Shown here one piece after another: positions 1 through 12,560 of a stretch of DNA of 64,000 bases (position 1 is its first letter; every line of letters starts with the position of its first letter). The notes under the pieces are model-generated. The model saw only the letters and a list, made by a program, of their open reading frames with translations. It made no database searches and was not told the origin of the DNA. Made by a program: the position numbers and the translations under genes. The stretch comes from Atrina japonica. Lineage: Eukaryota > Mollusca > Bivalvia > Pterioida > Pinnidae. Where the stretch lies: NCBI GenBank assembly GCA_030159075.1, contig BROG01000003.1, forward strand, positions 3,269,001 to 3,333,000, written 5' to 3'.

Positions 1-235
1 TATTTTGTCAGTAAGTAGTTTATCTCTGTATATGAAATGTTCATATGTTGAACACGCTCAGGAATATCGGATCATTTGTGAAATATAAACTCCATATGCG
101 GGTGACTGGGATATTACTACTTAAATGTGGAAAAATTTAAGATAGGAAAGTCGAAATCGTCGCGTTTGTCGTATAGCTTAGTTGCCAATTTCCGTCTGTG
201 TCTATAACAAACAAAATGTCTAAGTATGAAGTAAT
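1..235 (-). pseudogene. reverse transcriptase fragment (YIDD family), decayed
   Basis: On the complement, pieces read SYLDILFVIDTDG, KLYDKRDDFDFPI, SPAYGVYISQMIRY and ACSTYEHF in different frames, the same order as the longer copy at 42683-43147. Frameshifts and a stop show it is dead. It is cut by the left window edge. Confidence 0.65.
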
Positions 236-1165
236 ACTCTGAGCAGTCCTGTATGAAAGGATAATTCTAAGCACAACTGTTTACCCGAAAGATCCTTCCT
301 TGTGTATTTAGTGTAAATTCCACCCACGCGTAAATTATGAAATGTATAATCACCATTTCAGTATATAAATGTTTAAGATTTCACATTATGACCGTGACTA
401 AGTGTACTGATGGTGCCACAGAAAGATAAAGTGATTTTTTATATGGCCAATCTTTATTGAATTTATATGAATTGTGCATTGAAATCAGTTATTTTCTTAA
501 TTTACTTATCTAGGTAATATAGTAAAATTGAAAGAAAGTTATGGTATTCATGTTTTTTGTGCTATTATAAGAGTATGTGAGGGTTGTGTAAAAAATACAA
601 TATCTTATTACTCTTATATCACAAGTCCGGGCTCTGTAAACATTCTAATCATTTTAATTGTTTATTTGCTTCTGTAATTGATTGGTGAATTAATGATGCT
701 TTAAAGATATTTAAAATCGATATCACAAGTTATGGGTATTTAGTGGAGAAATAGTAACTTGGATAATGCTAAGGTGTGTATTTCATACAAAAACGTTTAG
801 CGAAGACTATAAAAATTTGACCTTGAACGTGACCTTGAAAACGACCTTGACTTTTACTGGATGCTATATCTAATCAAAATGAATCTTCCCTGTAAGTTCA
901 ACATGCAATAAGAAAGTTATGGCCATCTATATCAAAATTTGACTGCACTCAGAGGGACAAAGAGATGTCGGACAGTGTGAAGCTGTGCTTAATAAACAAA
1001 AGAAAAAGAAACATATTATTTCCTTATTAGAATGATTTTAATACTTTCACCTTTCAGAATTTGTTCTGATTCTGTTATATCATATTTATTGCCTCGTCTG
1101 CCATGTTTATTTTACTTTGCCAACTTTGGATACTATTCTGATTTTATTATCTTCGTTCCGATTAT
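236..1165. other. non-coding stretch
   Basis: No gene or clear element recognised. Contains tandem GACCTTGA-like words around 815-855 (three in 40 bp). Confidence 0.4.
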
Positions 1166-2041
1166 GGAAAAACATATACATGAATTACGTAACGTATATA
1201 AAAACATATACATGAATTACGTGACGTATAGAAAACATATACATGAATTACGTGACGTATAGAAAAACATGTACATGAATTACGTGACGTATAGAAAAAC
1301 ATATACATGAATTACGTGACGTATAGAAAACAAACATATACGTGACATAGAAAAACGTACATGAATTACGTGACGTATAGAAAAACGTACATGAATTACG
1401 TGACGTATAGAAAACATATACATGAATTACGTGACGTATAGAAAACATATACATGAATTACGTGACGTATAGAAAAACATATACATGAATTACGTGACGT
1501 ATAGAAAAACATATACATGAATAACGTGACGTATAGAAAAACATATACATGAATAACGTGACGTATAGAAAAACATATACATGAATTACGTGACGTATAG
1601 AAAAACATATACATGAATTACGTGACGTATAGAAAAACATATACATGAATTACGTGACGTATAGAAAAACATATACATGAATTACGTGACGTATAGAAAA
1701 ACATATACATGAATTACGTGACGTATAGAAAAACATATACATGAATTACGTGACGTATAGAAAACATATACATGAATTACGTGACGTATAGAAAACATAT
1801 ACATGAATTACGTGACGTATAGAAAACATATACATGAATTACGTGACGTATAGAAAACATATACATGAATTACGTACATGAATTATGTGACGTATAGAAA
1901 AACATATACATGAATTACGTGACGTATAGAAAACATATACATGAATTACGTGACGTATAGAAAACATATACATGAATTACGTGACGTATAGAAAAACATA
2001 TACATGAATTACGTGACGTATAGAAAAACATATACATGAAC
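1166..2041. repeat. 31-bp minisatellite, about 28 units
   Basis: Unit of 31-32 bp built around catatacatgaattacgtg followed by acgtatagaaaa. The variation is mostly the length of the A run, plus one truncated unit near 1340 and one near 1880. Every complete unit contains TGACGT, a CRE/ATF half-site-like word. Several reported open frames here are repeat artefacts. Confidence 0.95.
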
Positions 2042-3365
2042 ATTATCTACAAATCCAAAGTTATAGTAGTAGAAGCAAAACAAATGCACCCGATGATCGT
2101 TTCTGTCAATAAGACATCATCAGTAGAGCTCCAATTTAATATAAATGTATATATCCAAAAAGAAAAAGTGGTATCATACAGGGCCAAATAATAAATCTAA
2201 ATGTATTGCCAAATCCGTATAAGAAGTACCCACTGTATTATAATTCATTCTCGAATTTCATTTAAACATATTTCAACATTTGCTGTAAATTAATAAAGAC
2301 TTTCAAGTATAATATTTTTAAGAAGAAAAAGAATTTTTTAAACAGCGGTGAGGTACCCCTAGCGCACTCATTTTATCTCTAAGGGTTAATAGGGCGCGTC
2401 CTGGCCGACAGAATCATTGTGAAGTTTCACAAGTAGTTCCATTTCATGTATGTATACATACGCGGATCACTAGGGGAATCAATTTCCAGTATGCAAGTAT
2501 GACGGAGAGACATCTTTACATAGAGTGTATAGGAGAACATGTAAATATAAATGAATATCTTGGCTTTTGAGAAGTTTAGAATATAAATGGTGCCAGCCGA
2601 GCGAAATGTTACTTTAGTATAAAATAATTGAATGGTACCGAAATATCAAAAACTGATATCTAAACCAAAGTGTACTCGTTCTTCGTGGAATATTTTATAT
2701 ATAGACATCACTTGATTGAACCAATAGAACCACTTTATACAAGAATGTATTACTCGTTTTAGACCATTCGCTTTAAAATAAATTAGAAGAAATATGTACA
2801 AACAGATTATATACTTTTTGAAACAAGACGAAATTGAGGATGATATCTATATTACTCTCCGAAAATTAGGAACAAACGCCACAATGAGGTGATTGTAACT
2901 CAGTTACTTAATGTAAATGTTTAAAAGAAGTTCATTTCAAATCCTATTCTGCTGCTACTCCCTCTTTGTGCTTTGTGTTTTATTATATGTATTTGATGTA
3001 AATGTGATATATATTATAAACATAACACCAAAGTTGTAATGCTCAAGACAATCGTTTCTGTCAATTAGACTTCATCAGTTGAGCTCCAGTTTAAAACAGA
3101 TGTTTATTTTCCAAAGAGAAAGTGGTATCATACAAGATCAAATAATAAATCTAAATGTATAGCCAAAATCCGTCTAAGAGTAACCACCGTAACAATATGC
3201 TATCTTAGCTGTAGAAGTATTAAGAATTTAATGGTGTTGTCAGTGCGAAGTATTAATCAAGTATAAGATTATTAGCTGGTACCGATAAAGAGCTTGAGCA
3301 TGAGAACGCATTCATTCATCATATCGTATTAACTTGTTTTATAATTGCATAATTTCCATATTTAG
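2042..3365. repeat. non-coding flank with a direct repeat pair
   Basis: Segments at about 2075-2230 and 3040-3195 are direct copies of one another (shared words cgtttctgtcaat, gtggtatcatac, aataataaatctaaatgtat). A shorter third piece is near 6575-6620. The initiator exon of the R-SNARE gene should lie here or further left, but I could not identify it. Confidence 0.6.
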
Positions 3366-4051
3366 AAGAAAAAGAAAAGGAGATTCAGACGAAAGAAAAA
3401 GAGTCCAGATGTTGAACTACGGCAGGTGAGTATATATTGGTAAAAGTTTAAAACATTTTAAATGCTATACATCGTTTTAAGTGATATAGAGTTTTTGGAT
3501 TTTTCGGAAATTTAGATTTGTGACGTTCAAATTGTAAGTGTTATAGGGACAAAAGTAAATGAGAATTTTGTACTTTTTGCACCTTTGCAACACCTCTGTC
3601 AGGGTTTTGTATATTAATTGTGTTATTATTCTAAATTTACGATTTTAGGCCCAACCAAAAACAGTGGAAGAGATAGAGAAGGAAGTAGATGATGTAAAAA
3701 ATGTTATGATAGATAATATTGTGAAAATACGAGATAGAGAAGGCAAACTAGAGGATCTCGTGGAAAAAGGAGAGATATTGGAAGAAAATGTAAGATGTTT
3801 TTATTATACTATTCATAAAACATTAGAATAATATTTGAATATCTTCATTCAGACATAAAAATGCAGCAAACTGAATGACAGACTACCAACAACATTGTTA
3901 GTAGAAATTGTTTAAGGAAATAAAGAATTAACTAAACATGAGTCTCTGTATATGAAATGTTCTGATGTTGAACACACCCTGGCATATCTGATCATCTGCG
4001 TGGAATAAATACCAGTTGCAGACGAAAAAGGAGTATCAATAATATTCCTTG

Positions 4052-4131
<80 letters not shown>

Positions 4132-4342
4132 GCTGTTTCTTCTGCTGTTGTGTTGATGATTCATGATTTTACTTTTTATCCAGGCTGCAGAATTCAAAAT
4201 GATCGGGGAAAAGTTGAAAAGAAGAATGTGGCTGAGACAACATAAAATGACGATTATTATTGGAATTGTTGTTTCAGTTTTAACACTAGTGGTTATAATA
4301 TTTCTCGGCGTTTATTTTGGTTATTTGCAGTATCAGACATGA
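3366..4342 (+). CDS. R-SNARE (VAMP/synaptobrevin-like), 5' partial
   Basis: Vesicle SNARE expected to be C-terminally anchored in a transport vesicle and to enter a four-helix bundle with Q-SNAREs during fusion. I read three exons, 3366-3425, 3649-3789 and 4184-4342 (stop at 4340), joined by AG/GT sites in phase 0. They give 119 visible residues. In order: a very basic stretch (residues 1-12, KKKKRRFRRKKK), a short linker, a SNARE helix from about residue 32, then a hydrophobic anchor beginning near MTIIIGIVV and a short lumenal end YLQYQT. The zero-layer arginine is residue 50, in the context NIVKIRDREGKL, which matches synaptobrevin NVDKVLERDQKL in spacing. LKRRMW before the anchor matches the usual juxtamembrane LKRKYW. 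The initiator exon was not found upstream. Intron 2 holds a retroelement scrap and a TTA repeat. Family assignment is firm; which VAMP subtype is unknown. Confidence 0.85.
3936..4005 (-). pseudogene. retroelement scrap inside R-SNARE intron 2
   Basis: Shares ctctgtatatgaaatgttc and the ggcatatctgatcat block with the reverse-transcriptase fragments at 1-235 and 42770-42880. Too short to classify alone. Confidence 0.5.
4053..4131. repeat. (TTA)n microsatellite
   Basis: Uninterrupted trinucleotide run of about 26 units within R-SNARE intron 2, 53 bp before the last exon. Confidence 0.95.
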
Positions 4343-4714
4343 AAATCACATATATAGAAGCTTAATTGTGACCAAATGTACTTCTACCACACCAAATAAT
4401 GAAATACCCCCCATCACAGTTGATCATTTTTCAGCACACCCTTCTAGTCATTACCAGCGATAAGTTGTCACAAATATATATAAGAAATCGCGTTTAAAGT
4501 AAACATTTCGTTAATCTTACGGTCGATATAACGTCCACGTTTGCAATTAACATGTTTTAATACCGGTAAGTGAAATGTTGAGTAACTTTCATTTATTCCA
4601 TTTGAAACAACGTTTCATTTCTAATATGTGTTCATTTGGATTTGAGAGATATTTAATGTATACACGATGTACTACCAGTTCTTTCACCACCTGGTGCTGT
4701 TTTGATTTATCAAA

Positions 4715-4720
4715 TAAATA
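4715..4720 (+). promoter_or_regulatory. polyadenylation signal candidate for the R-SNARE gene
   Basis: AATAAA about 370 bp after the R-SNARE stop codon. It is the first well-placed canonical hexamer I noticed in the 3' flank. Confidence 0.4.
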
Positions 4721-6689
4721 TTGCAATATGAATTAATTGTTTTATTTGTAAATATAACCTATCAATCAGTAAATATATTGTTATATTCATATACACGATA
4801 GGACGTGGTAGGCCGAAATAATGAAAAATCAAATTGTGACGCACAGTCCTCAATACAAACACGCTTTTAGCTCATTTACTACCGGCTGGTATCCATGATC
4901 CATGATTCATATACATGTACATTTTAGATATTCACAAAAAACATTGTGCCTGAATGAATTGAACTTGGTTCAAGACCACCTTTACTATTAACAGTGCGTA
5001 ATATCAATAATACTGCTTTGGTACGGTGGCTGATTTGTGTCATTTTGTTGTCTAGTCCGAAAGGGCGACATTTAGCACCTCTTAATTGCCGTCATTTCAT
5101 CCATAATAGTTATCATTTTGCTCCGAAAGGAAGATAATGAAATAGTACAAATCAGCGACCGAATTCCGGTGTAAATCGCATAAACGAAAATGTCAAAAGG
5201 ATCGACGTGTTTTTTTTTCTGTATTGTATTTGCCAATTTTGACCAAATCTGACATTTGTAATTCATAACATGAAACTTGATACAAGTATGCATGCAAATA
5301 TTGTAAGTAAATCGATATCACTGAAATCGGAATACTACTCCTTACATGAATTACCTCCCTTTAAATCAGAAAGTTTTACATGATACCAACAAAAACTAAA
5401 GTTATCACAGATGGTTGGTTTCTTGGTTGAATAGTATAACCCGTGCAATGTAAATCATTTAAAGGACACGATTTCATATGGTTTTGTCAGCTATTACAAA
5501 GTTTTTTTTACTTTATTGAAAAATAAAAAGGATCTGAAGTTCATATGGTATTGCCACTTCATCGTAATGGAAAAAAACAATCCTTTAGAAATGAATGAGT
5601 GTAAAGTGGGACAACATTTTGTTCATGTTTTACATATGAAGGGGCATAACTACAAAAAGGGGCTGTACTGTAAGGAGAGAAATTCATATGATACCGCCAC
5701 CTAGTTTTGAATAATCTCAAAACATGAGCAAATGCACAGCCAGACAAATTTATTTTAAGAACGGGTTATTGTCGTTTACGTGTGTAGGAATTAAATAATT
5801 TTCTTGAAAAAAAAATCTTGAGAGAAAATCTTAAAAACAAAAGTAACACGCTATGATTGACAAATATGCACAGAGAATGAAGGTGTCAATTCTGCCATTG
5901 TTTTATCTTGAGAACTTTTTATATACTTAGTAAATGAAATTGTTAACAGCAAAACTGATTTTTAAAATCTTTGAATGCATCTACATGTATACACATCTTC
6001 CTCAAATTTATTTTAAACATGTCAAAAGTGCAAGTAAGGGAATTCATCTCTTGGGGTATCATGTTTGTTTTATAATTATAACATGTGTACATACAAATTT
6101 GATCTTTGTACAGATGACTGCAACTCACTTGTGCTATCAAATTAAATTGTTTGTCTCGGTATGAATACGAGATTTGGTACTAAATCTACATATATGGCAC
6201 GATAAGATGTGTCCTTGAATGTTTAAATGTTTACATCTAAAAATGATGTGTTTAAGTAACAACTTTGAATTAGAGGTTATCACTGTACAGGAAAACAGTA
6301 ATTAACACAACCAGGAAGACAATTTCACAGAAAGACAGTACTTAAATTGTACAGGAAGAGAGTAATTAAAATGTTAAAGTTTTAAGACAGATATCAATGT
6401 CAATGAAGTTATGTTACAATCGTTAAATCAATGCTACAGAAATTATGTAATGTCTTCAGATAAAGTTATCCCGACAGAAATGATACAGCTTATAATATTT
6501 CTTTTAAAAAATTATTAAAATTCTTTGGAGATGCCCTCTCCGGATTTGTAACGATTTTTTAAAGGTTATTGTAAAGGCCAAAACAGATGCACAACACGAT
6601 CGCTTCTGTCAATAAGTAATTATTCATTATTTAATAGTTTGACAATTGCTGTGATATGTTATTGATGAAATTAATTTATTTCTTACAGA
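4721..6689. other. non-coding stretch
   Basis: No convincing exon or transposon was recognised. Open frames at 5072-5293, 5516-5747 and 5934-6164 lack splice context and protein-like composition. Confidence 0.4.
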
Positions 6690-6760
6690 TAAAAAGCAAG
6701 AGGCCGAAATTTACCACGATGTTCACCTGTTTTACAAACATTGTAGTCAAAAATAATCTA
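6690..6760 (+). CDS. possible terminal exon, unidentified
   Basis: A good acceptor (tttatttcttacag) precedes a 23-residue reading in phase 1 (KKQEAEIYHDVHLFYKHC) that ends at TAA near 6758. AATAAA follows within about 95 bp (6849). The layout fits a last exon, but no preceding exon or family was recognised. Chance is a real alternative. Confidence 0.2.
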
Positions 6761-6859
6761 AGCCTTCGTCAACTTTGTAAATAACGTATATCTTATAGTA
6801 AAATTTTACGTTCATATGTTGGTCCAATCTATGTAGCTATGTCCTAAGAATAAAATAAA

Positions 6860-8189
6860 ATAAAAACAACAAACACACGCACTCAAACATTTCCTTCCTT
6901 CTTATATTGATTTTTCAGATATTTTAGCACACAATGTTCATAGTGTTGTTTAAAAAAAGATTTATCTTTAATTGTGTCATATGATAGCAAGAACCATAGA
7001 GTGACCAAACTTGAAACCACATGTTTTATATCATTAAGTCATGGACTTTGAAATAGTTTGATATTAGGATTTATTATATACTTTGTAAATAGACACATTC
7101 CCATAGGTTTGATGTATAATGCAGAACTCATAGATATTGGAATCTCCGGGTCCATTAGTATATGACAAATTAGATAAAGCGGTCGCAACAAGAAGAACAA
7201 ATGCTAACCTCAAACGAGATGAGACCAGCTGTCCAGAAGGAGTTAGTATCCCCTGTTAGATCTTATATATATGTAAGATCCTTTAATAGCGATGGTCACC
7301 AGCTAGCTGGTAAAAGTCAACTATCAAATTATAGTTTTTTTTTGGCAATACCTGTTCCTAGTGTGTTTTTATTGATAGAATTATATTTTGAAAGTTATAT
7401 GACCTTTTAAAGTTTTAGTTCCTTGTGGTGAATATACTTCGTAACTTCGAACTGACCCTTCGAAGATTTGTTTTTAATCTTATTATTAAGTTTTGATATA
7501 AATATTGAGACTTCTGTGGAATGAATAACATTTAATATAAACCTAAACGCTTATACTGATCAAGTCGATTCCCGATGTCATGAAGGCACAGTATTTTTTT
7601 CCGACCTGATAAAGCATCAAGTTCTGTAGATCGATCAAGTTCCTATCCCTTTTTTTATTTTAAAAGCTGGTTGATATAAAATTCCGCTAAATACTTTGGA
7701 CTGCCTTTCGACAGCAGCGACCAAATAGTGAAGGAATTATTTACAATGAAATTAAAAGTATTATCCAATAATGGTTTCATTTAAGCCCCGCGGGTACTTA
7801 GATTAGAAAGATTGCATCCATACCAATTCAAGGATTGACTGACAGTATTATTACATCAAGTGTTTCTCAAGGGAATGTTGATTATAAAACACGTCGCTTA
7901 CAAAATACCATATGATACATTGGACCATATTTGTAGCCTCATCTTGACCTCACGATTCATGGTTTGAGGAAAGACTCAACGCCATACACTGAAGATCTAG
8001 ATTTTAATTTCCTGTCCTTAGTAAGGGACAGGAACCTCCATTTTAACAAGTTTGAATGCTCTTCATCAAAATAAGATATCTGACTGTTATTTTTTGAGTT
8101 AAAATGAAGAAGTATCAATGAGATTCGAAACTTCCAAGCCCATTGGAATACGAAACAATGGATAAAATAAGAGTCTTGACGTAAAGAAC
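6860..8189. other. non-coding stretch with repeat scrap
   Basis: A short piece at 7195-7260 (gagatgagaccagctgtcc) resembles the dispersed tail repeat at 8190-8310. Nothing else recognised. Confidence 0.4.
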
Positions 8190-8330
8190 AATGCCAAATC
8201 CTAAACAGGATGGGACCAGGTGTCCGGAATGGGTCAGCATCCCATGATACAACCGTCACAAATGTTCTTTGGAAACCTCTCGAGTTTGATAAAAAGATCA
8301 AGCTCAATAAAAAAAATCATCAGTCAAATT
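8190..8330 (+). repeat. dispersed retroelement-tail repeat
   Basis: The block aaacaggatgggaccaggtg and the following tttggaaacctctcgagtttg match the complement of 52524-52718 and are reminiscent of the tail at 42520-42600. Overlapping open frames on both strands are repeat sequence. Confidence 0.5.
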
Positions 8331-9974
8331 TACATCAGACACCCTATAAGATCTTCAGAAAGAAACGTGAAAAGTTCAGATGTAGAGATATACAGGCAGA
8401 GTCGCCAAATTTACTCAATACTCAAGCTCAACTTATATCTTATTATTTTGACTACATAGTCGCTCATGAAACTTTGAATTTAAGTCAATAGGAAAACATT
8501 TTATAATTTTACATAAGTCACATATAAATTTTTGTGTCACACTTATGATGTTCCTGTAAAAAATGAATAAAAACGTTGAGTACGGTACTCAAACTATTTT
8601 TTAATATTTTGGAAGTTATCTTCAAATGAGCAATGACTTTCACCATTATTTACAATTGCATGCCATCAAGATACCAACATGTCCACTTCCAGAATAATTT
8701 TTGCTTGTTTTTGCCTTAAAATCATGAAAAATTACTTGAGGTTGAGTACTGAGTAAATTTGGTGACTTCAGGCCCTCAATACAAGTGAAAGTGAAAAATT
8801 TTTCTTGGTTGTGTTATTTTTTTACTATAATGGACTGTCATACGGAGCACTGACAATTTATATATATATATATACAACAGTTGTAAGTATTGAATTAAAT
8901 ACATAAACAAACAATGTATTCCCAAAATGAATTTAATAGTGAAATCGAGTTATCACAAAATGTATGTAATACCATAATTATGGTAAACATTATATGAAAT
9001 GAAATCATTTTATATGTTGTATAATACATTGGGACTCCGGGTAAAAATGCATTAAGTACATCTGTCAAATACACCTGCATACAGTGGGAGTGATGTCATT
9101 ACAAATTTATTGTTCTGTAAAACGAATAGATAGAAACATAATGTATTCGGGACTCGAGATAACATAAAAATAACCAAATACAATAGGAGAGTTTCCAGTT
9201 CTTGGAGTGTCCGTTATCATTCTAGATTTTATGTGCTGATAGCATGTGACTTTTGCTTTTGGTCAACCATCCGCTTAAGGTTGTTTACATAGGGTATCAG
9301 AGTAGATGCACGATTTCATAAAATAAATCAAAATGTCACCAGATTCTACGTCTAGTAAATCGTTCAGACGTTAATGCCAATTGGTTTTTTATATAAAAGG
9401 CTTAGTGACAATCATTTAATCTCAGATATAACTGATATTTTTGGCATATCATAGTGCTCACAATCGTCATGCATGTCAAAAGCTTCTAAATCAAGCTAGT
9501 TGACAAAAATGATATTTAACTCATGTTTGCAATTAACCCTGTAAGATATACCTTTTTCTTTCAGAAAAGATACAAAATATGGAACATTCAACTCGCTAAA
9601 ATTGTTATCTATCTATATTATATTTCTTGATCAACGTAAAGACAGTTATCAGAAATAGCTATCATGGTTAACCAAGTTGAGGAGGCAGACAAAAACTCCG
9701 AATAAAAAACGGATTACGCAAAAACCTGAAACTCCCCTATTAATTAAACCTACCAGTTTACCATTACTGATAACTTTAGAAAGCTTTACACTGATTCGAT
9801 TCAAGCTCTAAACTCCAAATAAACCCCTTATATAATAGCTTATATAATAATTGAAGCAGTAGATATCTGTAGAATTATGACTGTCAATAATTCTGTGAAT
9901 TCCCCATAATGATGATGTCTAACAGGACATAAACTAATACTTGACCACCAGTTACAATAGCTGATGGGGATTAC
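8331..9974. other. non-coding stretch
   Basis: Short TA run at about 8861-8874; otherwise no gene or element recognised. Confidence 0.4.
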
Positions 9975-9978
9975 TTAA

Positions 9979-10330
9979 AGGTGCACTGGCGCAGTGACCT
10001 CTCTGTTCATACGATGAAGGATTATTGTAGGCCTACCGGTACTTAAAGGTGTGCTGTCACAGTGACCTCTAAGTACCTAAGCTGAAGGATTCTTGTAGAT
10101 CTACTTAAAAGTGCACTTCATAGTGACCCTTAGGTACCTAAGCTGAAGGATTCTTGTAGATCTACTTCAAAGTGCACTTCATAGTGACCCTTAGGTACCT
10201 AAGCTGAAGGATTCTTGTAGATCTACTTAAAAGTGCACTTCATAGTGACCCTTAGGTACCTAAGCTGAAGGATTCTTGTAGATCTACTTAAAAGTGCACT
10301 TCATAGTGACCCTTAGGTACCTAAGCTGAT
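9979..10330. repeat. 61-bp tandem repeat
   Basis: About six units. The last four are nearly identical (starts at 10111, 10172, 10233, 10294; exact 61-bp spacing), each with gtgcacttcatagtgaccct and the palindrome TTAGGTACCTAA. The first two units (9979 and 10048) are diverged, consistent with expansion from the right. Confidence 0.9.
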
Positions 10331-12234
10331 GAATTTCATGAAATTTTGTAAAAGATCACTTTTAACAAGACTTCATTTCTTTGAAAAATTGTATTTATAA
10401 TTTCACGTAAAATCTGCATTTAAATCATAGCACCAACAAAGTCAAGGGCTCTTATTTACAAAACAAAACCACTGACATACATAAAATATTCATAATACTT
10501 TTCATAGTTTTGTACATATCATTTTACCACAGTGTAATCAAAGTCTAAATGACAGTCACAATGATGTCGCGCCCGAAGAAAAGATACTAAATCTTAAGGC
10601 CGATACAAAAGTGTGTATGTGCGTCTTCATTTCTATGATCACCAATAGAATATATGTATCATTAGTTTTTACATAAGTTAAAGGCTGGTCTATACTCATG
10701 ATTGTAGCCAAACGTATTTGTTAGAAAAACCTAACTAACTATCAAATGCATTTAGACTCGCAATTGTACAGAGTACAGGAGTAAAACAAATAGATCGCAA
10801 CAACATAATATTTTCTCGACTTTGATTTACAGTTGGCCTACCCAGCCATTGGGCAATACAATGGGTAAACTGATAAAGAAATGTTACTTGCCATACCTAA
10901 TCAAACATACCTGCAATTCATACTGTTTCTTATAATACTTCAATCAACATAAATGGATTGCAATTATTTCAAGATAATAAACTACTGATATTTAAGTTGA
11001 ATAACCAAGCACTTTGGCCCATTTTTACCGTTTTCAATTACAACTCAAACTATTGAAAATAATGTTTCAGTGGATTCATTTACATTTAAGAAATACTTTA
11101 TTTAAATGAGAAATGAGAAAGTGAGTATTACATTAACTGACACATTGGCTACATAGATATGCAACATACGACGTTCATTTGCCACATAACAGCTAACCTA
11201 CTGCCATGGCTCTAAAATTCTGCCAATTTCAGCTGCTACATTACTTACACGTAAGCGAATTATCTCCCATCAATACATGTAGATTTACTTTGATTCCTTG
11301 TAGTCCTACGAGTGATGAAAGTAGATCCTAATGTAATTGTTCATATGCAAATGACAATAGTGTATAGATGGCTTTAGTTATTGAAATTATCATTTTAGCT
11401 TCTTTATTCCATATAATGATTTGTATGATCCCTATATGAGCGTAGAGCTCTGTGCGATGATAATAAAATATCTCCCTCAAGCTATTAATTAAGAATGTGT
11501 GGTGGTTTCAGATTAACAAAAGAACGTGAATATAAACACGTAAATGAATTGTTTTCTCTGTATCTTGCACTCAATGAGTCCTAAAAGTAATAAGGTAAGT
11601 AAATATGCGATACTGTACAAGCAGCAATTTTAGCGAGACGCAAATTTAGCGTTTTTTGTCCTAAAAATATGGTATATAAATTTAGCGAGAAGTAATTTTA
11701 GCGATTTTATGATTGAAAAGATATAACTCTTACCTACGATGAGGAATGAATTTTTAGCTATCTCAACAATCTCATTAAAACTGCCAAAATTGAATCCTCG
11801 CTAAAATTTCTGCTCTTGTGGTAATTTAAATGATTTTAGTGAATGGTTTTCTATGTATCTTGTCAACAACATTTTGATGCGATGTGACAGCAATAGCTTA
11901 CATGGGCCTTTAGTCAATGTGAGCAAAAAAACAGATGAAAGCAAAAAATGTTGATGACGAATAAATTATTTATATTTCAAAACATAAACTGAACATACAT
12001 TGTGCATAGTTAAAACATCTCAATATAAACTATCTTTCATATACAAAATGAATACAATTCTTAAACATACTGAGAAAAAAAATGAAGTCATACTCTTGAA
12101 AATTCTATTTCAACACAGAACACCAAAGCAAAGTTTGATAGACAATTCATCATTTCACTGCATACAGAAATCGGTAGAACTGTAAGCCAAAGTATGGAGT
12201 TGGTGTATCTCTGGCCAAATGATTACACAATCAT
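10331..12234. other. non-coding stretch
   Basis: A region at 11625-11820 repeats tttagcga words in both orientations (agcgagacgcaaatttagcg; complement at the right end), probably a decayed foldback element. No exon supported. Confidence 0.35.
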
Positions 12235-12560
12235 CATTCATAGCTGTGTTTACCAAAAAAAAAAATATTTCGATTTTTTCTACTTTTACTACTTGTACTT
12301 CATGTAAAATAACAAATAATAGTTATACACAGGCATAAAAAAACTTATATTCCGATATATTTTGTGAAAATAAGGTAATTAAAATTGAAACAGTGCTAAA
12401 CCTGTGTTTTTCAAGCAATTTTCACAAACTATGTAGAAATCTAAGAATTTTTATGCCTGTGTGTATCTCTTGTTTTTTTGTTAATGTATATCAATCTAAG
12501 TAGTAAGAAGGAAAAATAAGTTTTGAGCAAAAAAAACCAAAAAACACACAGCTAGTGCTA
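12235..12560. mobile_element. miniature foldback element, family M (copy 1)
   Basis: Shares with four other copies in the window a left end like agctgtgttta, an internal caggcataaaaa/tatattttgtgaaaat palindrome, and a right end aacacacagct. Arms are near-complementary over most of the length and there is no coding capacity. Confidence 0.65.

Noticed and set aside
1032..1646. Open frames of 60-76 codons on both strands
   Set aside because: They are translations of the 31-bp minisatellite.
8210..8491. 93-codon plus-strand frame and overlapping frames
   Set aside because: Lies on a dispersed repeat also present at 52524-52718; no coding signature.
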